Both the position numbers and the translations under genes were made by a program. Below, piece by piece: positions 16,489 to 24,642 of a stretch of 64,000 bases of DNA (the stretch's first letter is position 1; each line of letters begins with the position of its first letter). Where the stretch lies: the NCBI GenBank assembly GCA_018365995.1, contig JAGZIY010000014.1:1-64000 (forward strand), written 5' to 3'. The stretch comes from Butyricicoccus pullicaecorum (lineage in GTDB: Bacteria; Bacillota; Clostridia; Oscillospirales; Butyricicoccaceae). Under the pieces are notes generated by a model. That model did not search any database. It had not been told where the DNA came from and saw only the letters and a program-made list of their open reading frames with translations.

Positions 16489-18588
16489 ATGAAAGCAAAG
16501 AAGATTCTCTCTCTTTTGCTGACCGCTGTAATGCTTGTGTCCATGTGTGGTATGAGCGCATTTGCAGCGGACAACAGTATCTCGGTTCGTGTACAGAATG
16601 AAGCGGGACAAGCGTTTCAGATGGTCGAGTTCAGCAGTGAACTGGGACAGCCGTATGAGGACGCAAACAATCGCACAATGGTTCCGCTGCGCACGACCGC
16701 AGATGCAATGGGTGTGACCGTAGACTGGAATGAAGCGTCCAAGCAGGCTACATTTACCCGCAAAAGCGAAACCAAAACTGAGCAGGTTGTTTTCACTGTG
16801 GATTCCAACAAGTTTACATTTGTTGTGACAGAACAGGGTAAGGAGGCTGTTTCCGCAGAGAAGGAGATGGATACAGCAGCAGTACAGAAGGACAATCGAA
16901 TCTATACACCAGTTCGTTTCCTTGCAGAGACCTTAGGCTATCTGGTTGCTTGGGACAATGACAGCAAGACAGTAACGCTTTCCATGGACAAAGAACCAAC
17001 CGTTCCGGCAGGGTCGAGTTATGCAGATGCACGTCCGCTGCTGCTTCAGGGCGCAATGGATATTGAAACCGAGGACATGATTAAGGCACTGGAGAACCCA
17101 CAGACGGTAGATATTGACAAGTATCATTTTGTACGCGGTACCTTGAATGGTTATCCGGTTGTCGTATCCCGTACCGAGCAGGGGCTTGCAAATGCAGCAG
17201 CCACCACTGTGCTTGCTATGCAGAACTTTGACCCGATTGCGGTCATCAATCAGGGTACTTCGGGCGGACATGACCCTGAACTGCATACCTTTGATATTGT
17301 ATTGGGTGAAAACAGCATTGATTATGCTGCGATCCGTACCAAAGCCTCTGCAAAGAATGCAGGTGTAGATTACAAGGCGTACGAGAAAAATGGTGTTTAT
17401 GCGTATGACGCAGCACAGAAAAGCTTTGTAAAGCAGTTTGAATATCCAGCAGACAACACACTCCTCAAGACCGCGCAGAGTGTGGCCGATACTTATAAGA
17501 GCGGAAAAATCGTTACAGGCGTTATTTCTACTGCGGATTCTTGGAACAATCAGGTAGATAAGATGCTGGAAATGCATGAGACTCTGGGATCCTCCTGTGA
17601 GGAGATGGAAACCAATGCGGTTGCACAGGTTTGCAAGACTTATGGCGTTCCTTTCCTTGGAATTCGTATTCTGTCCAATACAGGGATTCACAATGAGGAC
17701 TTCGACCCGAAAACGGGGCCTGCTTGTCAGGAATACACACTGACCGTTGCGAATAAGTATATTGATACGATTCTCAAAACCAAGGAGCCGCAGAAGGCTG
17801 ATGCTCCCATTGCAGTCGATTATCAGACACAAAAGCGTCCTCTGCTCTTGCAGGGGGCTATGGACATCGAGATGCAGGATATGGCAAAAGCGCTGACTGA
17901 TGCCAAGGAATACACCATTGGTCAGTGGCACTTTGTTGCAGGTATGCTGGAAGGTTATCCGGTTGTTGTGTCTCGTACGGAGCAGGGGATTGCAAATGCA
18001 GGCGCTGCAACCATATTGGCTGTAAAGTATTTTAACCCGATTGCCATCATCAATCAGGGTACTTCGGGCGGACATGATCCCGAGCTGCACACTTCTGACA
18101 TCGTACTGGGCGAGTATACCATTCCATCCTCCGCATGGCGCACTACGGCTTCTGCCAAGGGTGCAGGCGTAGACTACAAGGCGTTTGAGATGATTGGTGT
18201 TGCAGCCTATGACAAGGAGCAAAAGACCTTTGTCAAATCTGTGAAATATCCGGGCGATCAGGCACTTTTGAGCGCTGCTGAGGCGGTTGCAGATACTTAT
18301 CAGGAGGGCAAAATCGTAAAGGGTACGATTTCTTCCTCGGATGAATGGAACAATCAGATCGATCGCATGCTGTACCTGCATGAGGTTAATGGTTCTTCCT
18401 GTGAGGAAATGGAGTCCAATGCAGTTGCACAGATTTGTAAGACATACGAAATCCCTTATCTGGCAATTCGCATCCTGTCCAATACAGGAATCTATGGAGA
18501 GGACTTTAATCCGGCAACTGGTCCGCAGTGTCAGTCTTATACACTGAATGTTGCAAAGCAGTATATTCAGACTGTACTCAGCAAGTAA
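16489..18588 (+). CDS. Secreted protein: copper-amine-oxidase-N domain plus two tandem nucleosidase-like domains
   Basis: A 699-residue secreted protein. A signal peptide ends near AFA-AD (residue 26-27). Residues ~30-166 match the copper-amine-oxidase N-terminal (stalk) domain, with paired motifs VPLRTTADAMG and TPVRFLAETLG. Then come two homologous ~240-residue domains (about 182-430 and 450-698) of the MTA/SAH nucleosidase/nucleoside phosphorylase fold. Each has GAMDIE (Glu193, Glu461), INQGTSGGHDPELHT, and EEME (Glu374, Glu642). In both, the residue matching the catalytic Asp of MTA/SAH nucleosidase (D in RxISD) is Asn (397, 665; RILSNTG). It may cleave or bind extracellular nucleosides; 6-oxopurine preference or lost catalysis are the alternatives. 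Own promoter and terminator. Confidence 0.85.
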   Translation: MKAKKILSLLLTAVMLVSMCGMSAFAADNSISVRVQNEAGQAFQMVEFSSELGQPYEDANNRTMVPLRTTADAMGVTVDWNEASKQATFTRKSETKTEQVVFTVDSNKFTFVVTEQGKEAVSAEKEMDTAAVQKDNRIYTPVRFLAETLGYLVAWDNDSKTVTLSMDKEPTVPAGSSYADARPLLLQGAMDIETEDMIKALENPQTVDIDKYHFVRGTLNGYPVVVSRTEQGLANAAATTVLAMQNFDPIAVINQGTSGGHDPELHTFDIVLGENSIDYAAIRTKASAKNAGVDYKAYEKNGVYAYDAAQKSFVKQFEYPADNTLLKTAQSVADTYKSGKIVTGVISTADSWNNQVDKMLEMHETLGSSCEEMETNAVAQVCKTYGVPFLGIRILSNTGIHNEDFDPKTGPACQEYTLTVANKYIDTILKTKEPQKADAPIAVDYQTQKRPLLLQGAMDIEMQDMAKALTDAKEYTIGQWHFVAGMLEGYPVVVSRTEQGIANAGAATILAVKYFNPIAIINQGTSGGHDPELHTSDIVLGEYTIPSSAWRTTASAKGAGVDYKAFEMIGVAAYDKEQKTFVKSVKYPGDQALLSAAEAVADTYQEGKIVKGTISSSDEWNNQIDRMLYLHEVNGSSCEEMESNAVAQICKTYEIPYLAIRILSNTGIYGEDFNPATGPQCQSYTLNVAKQYIQTVLSK

Positions 18589-18608
18589 TTGAAAATTGAT
18601 TTTGTAAG

Positions 18609-18652
18609 CTGCATCCTGTCAGAAAAAGATGGGGTGCAGTTTTTTTGAAGGG
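18609..18652 (+). terminator. Terminator of the secreted nucleosidase-like gene
   Basis: CTGCATCC pairs with GGGTGCAG (one G-U pair), followed by seven T, just after the stop codon. Confidence 0.85.
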
Positions 18653-18721
18653 ATTTATGCGGAGACAGGTGCATGACCGTAGCTGTAAATACAGGAGCTG
18701 ACTGCATATCTTGCCTTTGAC

Positions 18722-18750
18722 TTGCGTTTTTTTATATTTTCAGATACAAT
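18722..18750 (+). promoter_or_regulatory. Probable promoter of pyrK-pyrD
   Basis: TTGCGT (18722-18727), a 17-bp spacer and TACAAT (18745-18750). No PyrR loop with a plausible stem is visible between it and pyrK. Confidence 0.55.
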
Positions 18751-18789
18751 AAAAACAAAGGATTTTGTGTTTTTTAAGGAGGATACAGC

Positions 18790-19563
18790 ATGGCGACTCA
18801 GGAAATTTGTCGTGTTGTCAGCAATGAAGAGATTGGAACAGGTCTTTTTGCGCTGACAATGGAAGCGCCGGTTTTGTGTATGCAGGCACAGCCGGGACAA
18901 TTTGTTCATATTACTTGCGGGGAGGGCAATCTGCTCCGCCGTCCGATTTCTATTTGCAATGTGGAGCAGGACTACATGACAGTTGTGTTTCAGGTCAAGG
19001 GAGATGGGACGCTGTGGCTTTCGAGACGCCGTGAGGGGGATACACTGGACGTGCTGGGAACATTGGGGCATGGCTTCCAAATGGAACAGTTGGGCAATCG
19101 ACCGGTCTTTATCGGCGGCGGTATTGGTGTTCCGCCTATGCTGATGACAATGCGGGCTGCCAAGGAAAACGGTGCACAGCCGGAGGCAATTTTGGGATTT
19201 CGCAATCGGAATGTGGTGATTCTGGAAGATGCATTTCGTGGACTGGGGGAAACCCATATTTGTACAGATGACGGAAGCTATGGACTCCCGGGATTTGTCA
19301 CGGATATCCTCAAAATGCACGCTCATGATTTTACTTCAGTTTGTGCGTGTGGGCCGAAGTCCATGCTCAAGGCAGTTGCACAGATTGCAGAGGAGCAGGG
19401 GATTCCATGTCAGGTTTCGATGGAAGAACGTATGGGCTGCGGCATTGGAGCATGTCTGGTTTGCGCCTGTGAACTGAAACTTCGAGACGGAGAAAAAGGC
19501 GTGAGATACGGGCATGTTTGCAAGGATGGACCGGTATTTGACAGTAGGGAGGTTGTTTGGTAA
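18790..19563 (+). CDS. pyrK: Dihydroorotate dehydrogenase electron-transfer subunit
   Basis: A 257-residue PyrK that passes electrons from PyrD's FMN through its [2Fe-2S] cluster and FAD to NAD+. The N-terminal FAD-binding domain carries LLRRPISICN, and the NAD-binding domain carries FIGGGIGVPPMLMTM. The C-terminal cluster motif is ERMGCGIGACLVCAC with a fourth Cys in YGHVCKDGPVF. AAGGAGG precedes ATG 18790. The stop codon TAA overlaps the pyrD start (TAATG). PyrK defines the class 1B NAD-linked enzyme. Confidence 0.95.
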   Translation: MATQEICRVVSNEEIGTGLFALTMEAPVLCMQAQPGQFVHITCGEGNLLRRPISICNVEQDYMTVVFQVKGDGTLWLSRRREGDTLDVLGTLGHGFQMEQLGNRPVFIGGGIGVPPMLMTMRAAKENGAQPEAILGFRNRNVVILEDAFRGLGETHICTDDGSYGLPGFVTDILKMHAHDFTSVCACGPKSMLKAVAQIAEEQGIPCQVSMEERMGCGIGACLVCACELKLRDGEKGVRYGHVCKDGPVFDSREVVW

Positions 19564-20468
19564 TGGATTTGCGTGTAAATATCTGTGGGGTAGAACTGAA
19601 GAACCCCATTACAACAGCCTCTGGTACATTTGGCTTTGGGCATGAGTATGGCAATTTTTTCGACCTGTCCGAGCTTGGCGGTATTGGAGTAAAGGGATTG
19701 ACGCCGACCGAACGTCTGGGAAATCCGGCACCGCGTATTGCAGAGACTCCAATGGGAATTTTAAATTGTGTTGGGCTGCAGAACCCGGGCATTGACCGCT
19801 TTATTGAGGAGCAGATTCCGTTCCTGCGTCAGTACGATACCAAAATTATTGCCAATGTATCAGGTAATACTGTAGAAGAATATTGCGGCATGATTGAAAA
19901 AATTTCAGACGCTGATGTGGATCTGATTGAAATGAATATTTCCTGTCCTAATGTAAAGTGCGGGGGCATGGCATTCGGCACACAGCCGGAGATGGTACAG
20001 GAGGTGGTATCTGCTGCGAAGCGGTATGCAAAAAAGCCGCTGATTGTAAAACTTAGTCCAAATGTAACCGATATTGCAGAGATTGCACGTGTGGCAGTGG
20101 CAGCTGGTGCTGATGCACTGAGCCTTATCAATACGCTTTTGGGTATGCGCATTGATGTGGACAGCAGAAAGCCTATTTTGTCAAATATCATGGGTGGTAT
20201 GTCGGGACCTGCGGTATTTCCGGTTGCAGTCAGAATGGTTTATCAGGTGCGGCAGGCAGTTGATGTGCCAATTATTGGTATGGGTGGTATTCGCACAGGG
20301 CGTGACATTGTAGAGATAATGCTGGCAGGTGCAGATGCGATTGCAATCGGAACTGCAATGTTTGCAGACCCGATGGCACCTATGAAAGCACTTGAGGAAC
20401 TTAAGGGATATATGGAACAGCATAATATCCATAAGGTAACAGAATTGACAGGAGCTGTACAGCTATGA
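19563..20468 (+). CDS. pyrD: Dihydroorotate dehydrogenase, catalytic subunit (class 1B)
   Basis: A 301-residue FMN enzyme oxidising dihydroorotate to orotate. It begins MDLRVNICGVELKNPITTASGTFGFG as in class 1B PyrD. The catalytic Cys region is EMNISCPNVKCGG, and FMN phosphate binding is seen in GMGGIRTGRDIVEIMLAGADAIAIGT. ATG 19563 lies on the last base of the pyrK stop and 10 bases after AGGGAGG; the earlier TTG at 19557 is less likely. The downstream gene starts inside its stop codon (ATGA overlap). It forms a two-subunit complex with PyrK. Confidence 0.95.
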   Translation: MDLRVNICGVELKNPITTASGTFGFGHEYGNFFDLSELGGIGVKGLTPTERLGNPAPRIAETPMGILNCVGLQNPGIDRFIEEQIPFLRQYDTKIIANVSGNTVEEYCGMIEKISDADVDLIEMNISCPNVKCGGMAFGTQPEMVQEVVSAAKRYAKKPLIVKLSPNVTDIAEIARVAVAAGADALSLINTLLGMRIDVDSRKPILSNIMGGMSGPAVFPVAVRMVYQVRQAVDVPIIGMGGIRTGRDIVEIMLAGADAIAIGTAMFADPMAPMKALEELKGYMEQHNIHKVTELTGAVQL

Positions 20469-21658
20469 CCACCGTATATTTGATTCGCCATGCAGAGGCA
20501 GAGGGCAATGTATGCCGCAGATGTCACGGACAATATGACAGTTTGCTCACCGAGCGGGCGGGTGCACAGCTTGCATGTTTGGCAAAGCGCTTTGCAGAGG
20601 TGCCGCTTGATGCAATCTATGCGTCCGATTTATATCGCGCACGTCATACAGCAAAGGCAATCGTAGATACAAAAGGCATGAAGGTTCGCGTGCGCAAGGT
20701 ATTGCGTGAAATCAATATGGGAGACTGGGAAGATCTTTCTTGGGCAATTCTTGCACAGCAATATCCGGAGCGCTTTGCACTTTGGCAGACCCGTTCGTGG
20801 GAGTGTCATGTTCCCAATGGGGAAACAGTAATGGAAGCCGGCGATCGTGTAATGGCTGGGATACTTCAGATTGCACAAGAATGGGACGGGAAATCTGTGG
20901 CTGTGGTCAGTCATGGCTCTGCGATTCGTGCCATTTTGTGCCGCGTGCTGGGCTATCAGCCGGAGCAGATTGGAGAAATCGGTTGGGGGGACAACACCTG
21001 TGTTGCCAAGTTTGAAGTCACAGATGGAAGAATTGACCCCATTTATTGGAACGATGCCTCTCATCTTCCAGAAGAGCTTTCTACATTTGCGAAGATTGGC
21101 TGGACAAATCATCATGGGATTCCGACAAGCGTGCAGGCGTGGTATCGACCCTATGAGCCGGATTCTCAAGATGACCGTGCACTGCTGCTGACCTTTGCGC
21201 GTGATTTATATCAAAATGCGTATGGCTCCACAGAACTGCTTGACGAGGATACATGGCTGGCAGACACCGACCGAATGGCTGAGAAATGTCCTCGTGCGGT
21301 TACGATTGGTATGGTAAAGGAAGAACCTATGGCACTCGTTCGAATGAATGTCTGTGATGAGAGTAATCCTGAGGTTGGAATGGTTGGTTCCTTTGTCCTT
21401 CGCGATGTGTACCGTGGGACAGGTATGAGCAGTCAGATTTTGGGACAGGCAATTTCTGTATATCGCTCTTTAGGAAAATCTTATCTGTGTGCGCATGTTG
21501 CGAAAAATAATGTGCGTGCGCAGGGCTTTTATCAGAAATATGGGTTTGAAAATCAGGGAGAAATCGAAAAGCCTGAAGGGACACACTATAAAATGGTAAA
21601 AAAGATTAAAGTGGAGACCTTAGAGGAAGAAAAGAACGATTTTATTATAGAAGACTAA
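20465..21658 (+). CDS. Histidine phosphatase - GNAT acetyltransferase fusion
   Basis: A 397-residue two-domain protein. Residues 1-~200 are a histidine phosphatase: LIRHAEAEGN (catalytic His9, Arg8), a second His in VVSHGSAIRA (His150), and acidic residues around MGDWEDLSW. Residues ~220-375 are a GNAT N-acetyltransferase with the acetyl-CoA loop VYRGTGMSSQ (about 316-324) and the C-terminal NNVRAQGFYQKYGF. Neither substrate is obvious. It overlaps pyrD by 4 bases, so it is co-translated with pyrKD, suggesting a link to nucleotide metabolism. There is no frameshift: both domains lie in one continuous frame. Confidence 0.88.
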   Translation: MTTVYLIRHAEAEGNVCRRCHGQYDSLLTERAGAQLACLAKRFAEVPLDAIYASDLYRARHTAKAIVDTKGMKVRVRKVLREINMGDWEDLSWAILAQQYPERFALWQTRSWECHVPNGETVMEAGDRVMAGILQIAQEWDGKSVAVVSHGSAIRAILCRVLGYQPEQIGEIGWGDNTCVAKFEVTDGRIDPIYWNDASHLPEELSTFAKIGWTNHHGIPTSVQAWYRPYEPDSQDDRALLLTFARDLYQNAYGSTELLDEDTWLADTDRMAEKCPRAVTIGMVKEEPMALVRMNVCDESNPEVGMVGSFVLRDVYRGTGMSSQILGQAISVYRSLGKSYLCAHVAKNNVRAQGFYQKYGFENQGEIEKPEGTHYKMVKKIKVETLEEEKNDFIIED

Positions 21659-21745
21659 AATCGACAGCAGAGAAAAAAGAGAGTTTCCCCATTTTGCTGG
21701 ACGGTATGAATTGCCGTAACAGTAGCTATAAAATCAAGAGAAATC

Positions 21746-21785
21746 AAAGGGCTTGTTGTCTGCATTTGCAGATAACAAGCCCTTT
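21746..21785. terminator. Probable bidirectional terminator
   Basis: A long near-perfect stem (AAAGGGCTTGTTGTCTGCA with its complement, one mismatch, TT loop) lies between convergent genes. T runs are short, so strength is uncertain. Nothing else is visible in 21659-21855. Confidence 0.6.
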
Positions 21786-21855
21786 CAGCTGCTGAAACAC
21801 ATTTCCCAATCGTGCCTAATTTTTTGGAGTTATTTTATAGATATGCATTTCGTTT

Positions 21856-22326
21856 TTACTCTTCATTTTCTTCTTGATCGCTCTGCCTGTCCAATTGATG
21901 TTTTCTGCGCTGATAGATTGCAGATGCAATCATCAAAGCTGCCAATGTTAGAATACTCACAGAAAGAAACATGATTCCAAAGGTTAAAAAAGAGTTTGCA
22001 AGCATATGGTAATTGAAATAGCTAACAACAAACCAAAAGCCGCCAGCTGCAAGACCAGCAATGAGACTGGCAATAAGATGGTTTTTTAGAGTTGGATTTC
22101 GCTTTCTGTCCCAGATTCCATTCCGGATACAGGCTGCTACGACATAAAGGGACATTATGCTTAAGATAACGACTTCTCCGCCAATATATGTAAAGCTGTT
22201 GTTTCCCATAGCAATTTGTATATAAGTTATGATAGCCAGTCCCCAAAATCCAAGCCAGAATCCGATATGTTCGATTTTTAAGAGTTTTTGTTCCTGCATT
22301 TCATCCAGATTAGTTTTCTTCATCAT
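21856..22326 (-). CDS. Multi-pass membrane protein paired with an HTH regulator (DUF6773-like)
   Basis: A 156-residue protein with four hydrophobic helices and a charged C-terminus. The N-terminal KKTNLDEMQEQKLLKIEHIGFW resembles the DUF6773 group, small membrane proteins often encoded after a Cro/C1-type regulator in Firmicutes. The role is unknown. It starts inside the end of the HTH gene (17-base overlap), so the two are translated together. ATG 22326 and 22323 are adjacent; GGGAGG lies 6 and 9 bases upstream respectively. Confidence 0.75.
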   Translation of the reverse strand: MMKKTNLDEMQEQKLLKIEHIGFWLGFWGLAIITYIQIAMGNNSFTYIGGEVVILSIMSLYVVAACIRNGIWDRKRNPTLKNHLIASLIAGLAAGGFWFVVSYFNYHMLANSFLTFGIMFLSVSILTLAALMIASAIYQRRKHQLDRQSDQEENEE

Positions 22327-22525
22327 GTTCATCCTCCCAAAATAGTTCATCAAGCCGCGCATCTAGTGCCCAACATATTTTTAAGCACAATTTGATTGTT
22401 GGATTATATTCGCCTTTTTCGATGGCATTGATGGTTTGTCTAGAGACGCCAATTTTTTCCGCAAGGTCTTTTTGCGTCATATCTTTTTTGGTTCGCGAAA
22501 GTTTTAACGCTATATTTTTAGCCAT
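22310..22525 (-). CDS. XRE-family (Cro/C1-type) transcriptional regulator
   Basis: A 71-residue protein that is essentially one helix-turn-helix domain: MTQKDLAEKIGVSRQTINAIEKGEYNPTIKL carries the two HTH helices, followed by an acidic tail (LDELFWEDEHDEEN). It resembles the YozG/YgzD-type short regulators that control an adjacent membrane protein. ATG 22525 is 7 bases after GAGGAGG. It is probably autoregulated. A second regulator of this type, also paired with a membrane protein, lies at 30244-30441. Confidence 0.88.
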   Translation of the reverse strand: MAKNIALKLSRTKKDMTQKDLAEKIGVSRQTINAIEKGEYNPTIKLCLKICWALDARLDELFWEDEHDEEN

Positions 22526-22550
22526 GCAGTTTCCTCCTCTGTATATTTAT

Positions 22551-22579
22551 ATAGTAATCTATAAATTTCTTTATGTCAA
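22551..22579 (-). promoter_or_regulatory. Promoter of the HTH/membrane-protein pair
   Basis: On the minus strand TTGACA (22574-22579), a 17-bp spacer and TACTAT (22551-22556). Confidence 0.75.
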
Positions 22580-22652
22580 GTATAATTTACTTTTATTCTG
22601 TTTTATTTTACTATGTTGACTGTGCGAGAATATATAAGAATGTTATTGAGAT

Positions 22653-22689
22653 AAAAAAGCGGTTCCTATGAAGCGCATAGGAACCGCTT
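22653..22689 (-). terminator. Terminator of ruvX
   Basis: A 14-bp perfect stem (AAGCGGTTCCTATG with its complement) followed by six T on the minus strand. Confidence 0.85.
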
Positions 22690-22748
22690 GCATATGAGAA
22701 ACAAGTCTGTCGATCAGGCTGTATGCACAAGCTTTTACATAGAAAAAC

Positions 22749-23165
22749 TTAGCGCAGACGCTGAGAATCTAAATAGCCTTGTAAAATTAGGGTTGCAGCA
22801 ACTGCATCTACATTTTTACGATGCTGTTTGGATTTTTTCCCAGCCTGATGCAGGATTTGATGTGCTTCGATCGTGGTGCGGCGTTCATCCCATAGAATGA
22901 CCGGTACACTAGTTCGTGTCGTAATATCCTCAGCAAGCTGTGCGCACTTTTCGGCGCGCTCTCCAACTGAGCCGTCCATGTTTTTGGGATACCCAAGCAC
23001 AACACGTTCAATCTGGTTTTCATGAATGAAGGCTGTCAGTTTTTCGAGCAGCTTCTCTCGGTTCCATTCAGATATGACAGATGGGGAGCCTGCCAGCATT
23101 CCGGTTGGATCAGATATGGATAATCCGGTGCGTGCATCACCGTAGTCAACGCCTAAAATTTTCAA
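22749..23165 (-). CDS. ruvX: Putative Holliday junction resolvase / pre-16S rRNA nuclease (YqgF)
   Basis: A 138-residue RuvX/YqgF with an RNase H-like fold, implicated in 16S rRNA 5'-end maturation and recombination. Catalytic-site marks are Asp7 in GVDYGDARTG, the VLGYPKNMDGS stretch, LWDERRTTIEA and a C-terminal KNVDAVAATLIL (Asp119). Translation starts at TTG 23165, 9 bases after GGAGGG. Between it and rpmG (23166-23512) I find only promoters and leader sequence. Length is normal. Confidence 0.93.
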   Translation of the reverse strand: MKILGVDYGDARTGLSISDPTGMLAGSPSVISEWNREKLLEKLTAFIHENQIERVVLGYPKNMDGSVGERAEKCAQLAEDITTRTSVPVILWDERRTTIEAHQILHQAGKKSKQHRKNVDAVAATLILQGYLDSQRLR

Positions 23166-23358
23166 AAGATTGCCCTCCTTGAATGATTTTAAGATATTAA
23201 GAAGATTTTCTGTGTTTATTGATTATAGTATAGCATGATAAATTTGCACAGGGCAAGAACACTTGCTGCAAGTGTATCAAAACGCCATAAGTAAAAAGGT
23301 TTGACAAGTAAAGAGGATAAATTGTACGGTATTGCCATAGAAAAATGCGAAACAGTGC

Positions 23359-23388
23359 TTGACTTGCATGCGGCAGGCATGGTACAAT
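23359..23388 (+). promoter_or_regulatory. Promoter of rpmG-secE-nusG
   Basis: TTGACT (23359-23364), an 18-bp spacer and TACAAT (23383-23388), followed by a ~120-base leader before rpmG. Confidence 0.7.
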
Positions 23389-23512
23389 AAATACACCTAT
23401 GTAGGGTCTTTTTTTATGCCTGATTTTTCTGAAAGGCCGAACCTGCAAAGGGAGGCAATCAATTCTTCTGCAATCGTGCAGAGGAACAAACACAATTCAA
23501 GGAGGTGCCGTT

Positions 23513-23662
23513 ATGCGCGTTAAGGTAACGCTGGCCTGCACAGAGTGCAAGCAAAGAAACTATGACACAATGAAGAACAAGAAGAACGATCCCGACCGTC
23601 TTGAGATGAACAAGTACTGCCGCTTCTGCAAGAAGCATACTTTGCATCGCGAGACCAAGTAA
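23513..23662 (+). CDS. rpmG: 50S ribosomal protein L33
   Basis: A 49-residue L33. It keeps both zinc-ribbon cysteine pairs (ACTECK and YCRFCK), so it is the zinc-binding form rather than the Cys-free paralog that replaces it under zinc shortage. AAGGAGGTG precedes ATG 23513. It begins the rpmG-secE-nusG-rplK-rplA gene order found throughout the Firmicutes. Confidence 0.95.
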   Translation: MRVKVTLACTECKQRNYDTMKNKKNDPDRLEMNKYCRFCKKHTLHRETK

Positions 23663-23686
23663 TCGACAAGAAAGGAAGTACGCTTC

Positions 23687-23959
23687 ATGGCAGAGCAGGA
23701 AAAAGCTACTCCCGCTGTAAAGAAGCAGGCTGACAAGCCGGCAAAGGCCAAGAAGCCCTCCATTTTTGCGCGCATCAAGAATTGGTTCCGCGAGCTGAAG
23801 GGTGAGATCAAGAAGATCGTTTGGCCGACCCGTCAGCAGACAGTCAACAACACATTGGTTGTTTTGGCTTGCTGTCTGCTACTCGGCGCATTCATCTGGA
23901 TTATTGATGCCGGCTTTGGCTGGGGCTTCCAGACGCTCGTCAGCTTCTTCGCCGCTTGA
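23687..23959 (+). CDS. secE: Preprotein translocase subunit SecE
   Basis: A 90-residue SecE, the clamp subunit of the SecYEG channel. A basic Lys/Ala-rich N-terminal extension (about 1-35) precedes the conserved amphipathic segment WFRELKGEIKKIVWPTRQQ and one membrane helix (about 57-80). It has the single-helix form usual in Gram-positives. AGGAAG lies upstream of ATG 23687. Confidence 0.96.
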   Translation: MAEQEKATPAVKKQADKPAKAKKPSIFARIKNWFRELKGEIKKIVWPTRQQTVNNTLVVLACCLLLGAFIWIIDAGFGWGFQTLVSFFAA

Positions 23960-23981
23960 TGAATGAGAGGGGCTGAATACG

Positions 23982-24509
23982 ATGTCAGACGCAGCAAAGT
24001 GGTATGTAGTACACACATACTCGGGCTATGAAAATAAAGTAGCCTCATCTATCGAGAAAGCGGTGGAAAACCGTAAGCTCCACGACTTGATCACAGCGGT
24101 CAACATTCCGGTTGAGCGTGTGACCGAGGTTAAGGACGGCAAGACCCGTGAAGTTGAGCGTAAGCTTTTTCCGGGCTATGTGCTGGTCAAGATGATCTTG
24201 ACCGATGAAAGCTGGTATTTGGTACGCAATACGCGTGGCTGCACAGGCTTTGTCGGCCCAAATTCAAACAAGCCTCTTCCGCTTTCTGATGAGGAAGTAC
24301 TGAAGATGGGCGTGGAGAAGCGAGAAATCGAAATCAATTATCAGGTCGGGGACAGCGTTCGTGTAATTGATGGACCGCTGGCCGGCTTTATCGGCATTGT
24401 CGATGAGCTGGAGCCCGATAAGAACAAGGTGCGCGTAGTCGTATCTATGTTCGGAAGAGAAACCCCGGTTGAACTCGAACTCGATGAGGTCGAAACACTG
24501 GGAGACTAA
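23982..24509 (+). CDS. nusG: Transcription termination/antitermination protein NusG
   Basis: A 175-residue NusG. The NGN domain (about 1-115) opens with KWYVVHTYSGYENKVA and includes LFPGYVLVKM. The KOW domain holds VGDSVRVIDGPLAGFIGIVDE. It binds RNA polymerase and couples transcription to Rho or the ribosome. It sits between secE and rplK as usual. Confidence 0.97.
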   Translation: MSDAAKWYVVHTYSGYENKVASSIEKAVENRKLHDLITAVNIPVERVTEVKDGKTREVERKLFPGYVLVKMILTDESWYLVRNTRGCTGFVGPNSNKPLPLSDEEVLKMGVEKREIEINYQVGDSVRVIDGPLAGFIGIVDELEPDKNKVRVVVSMFGRETPVELELDEVETLGD

Positions 24510-24512
24510 ATT

Positions 24513-24542
24513 TATCGTTTCTGTCTTTTTAGACAAACGATC
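24513..24542 (+). promoter_or_regulatory. Hairpin after nusG
   Basis: ATCGTTT...GTCT pairs with AGAC...AAACGAT around a T-rich loop, just past the nusG stop. No T tract follows, so it is more likely an mRNA processing or stability element, or a partial attenuator, than a terminator. The rest of the 133-base gap to rplK shows nothing certain. Confidence 0.4.
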
Positions 24543-24642
24543 ATGAGAAGAGCGTATATGCGCACTTCATGGCAAGTGGGAGAGGGAATGCATGTGCGTT
24601 TTACTCGCCAGCCACCACATTTTTTAAGGAGGATACCTCAAC

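Noticed and set aside
16933..18381. 482-codon minus-strand ORF opposite the nucleosidase-like gene
   Set aside because: It repeats internally only because the sense gene is a tandem repeat. Composition is not protein-like and there is no promoter.
18656..18789. PyrR loop upstream of pyrK
   Set aside because: A CGGAGA hexamer fits the loop consensus, but its flanks do not form a stem, and no terminator follows.
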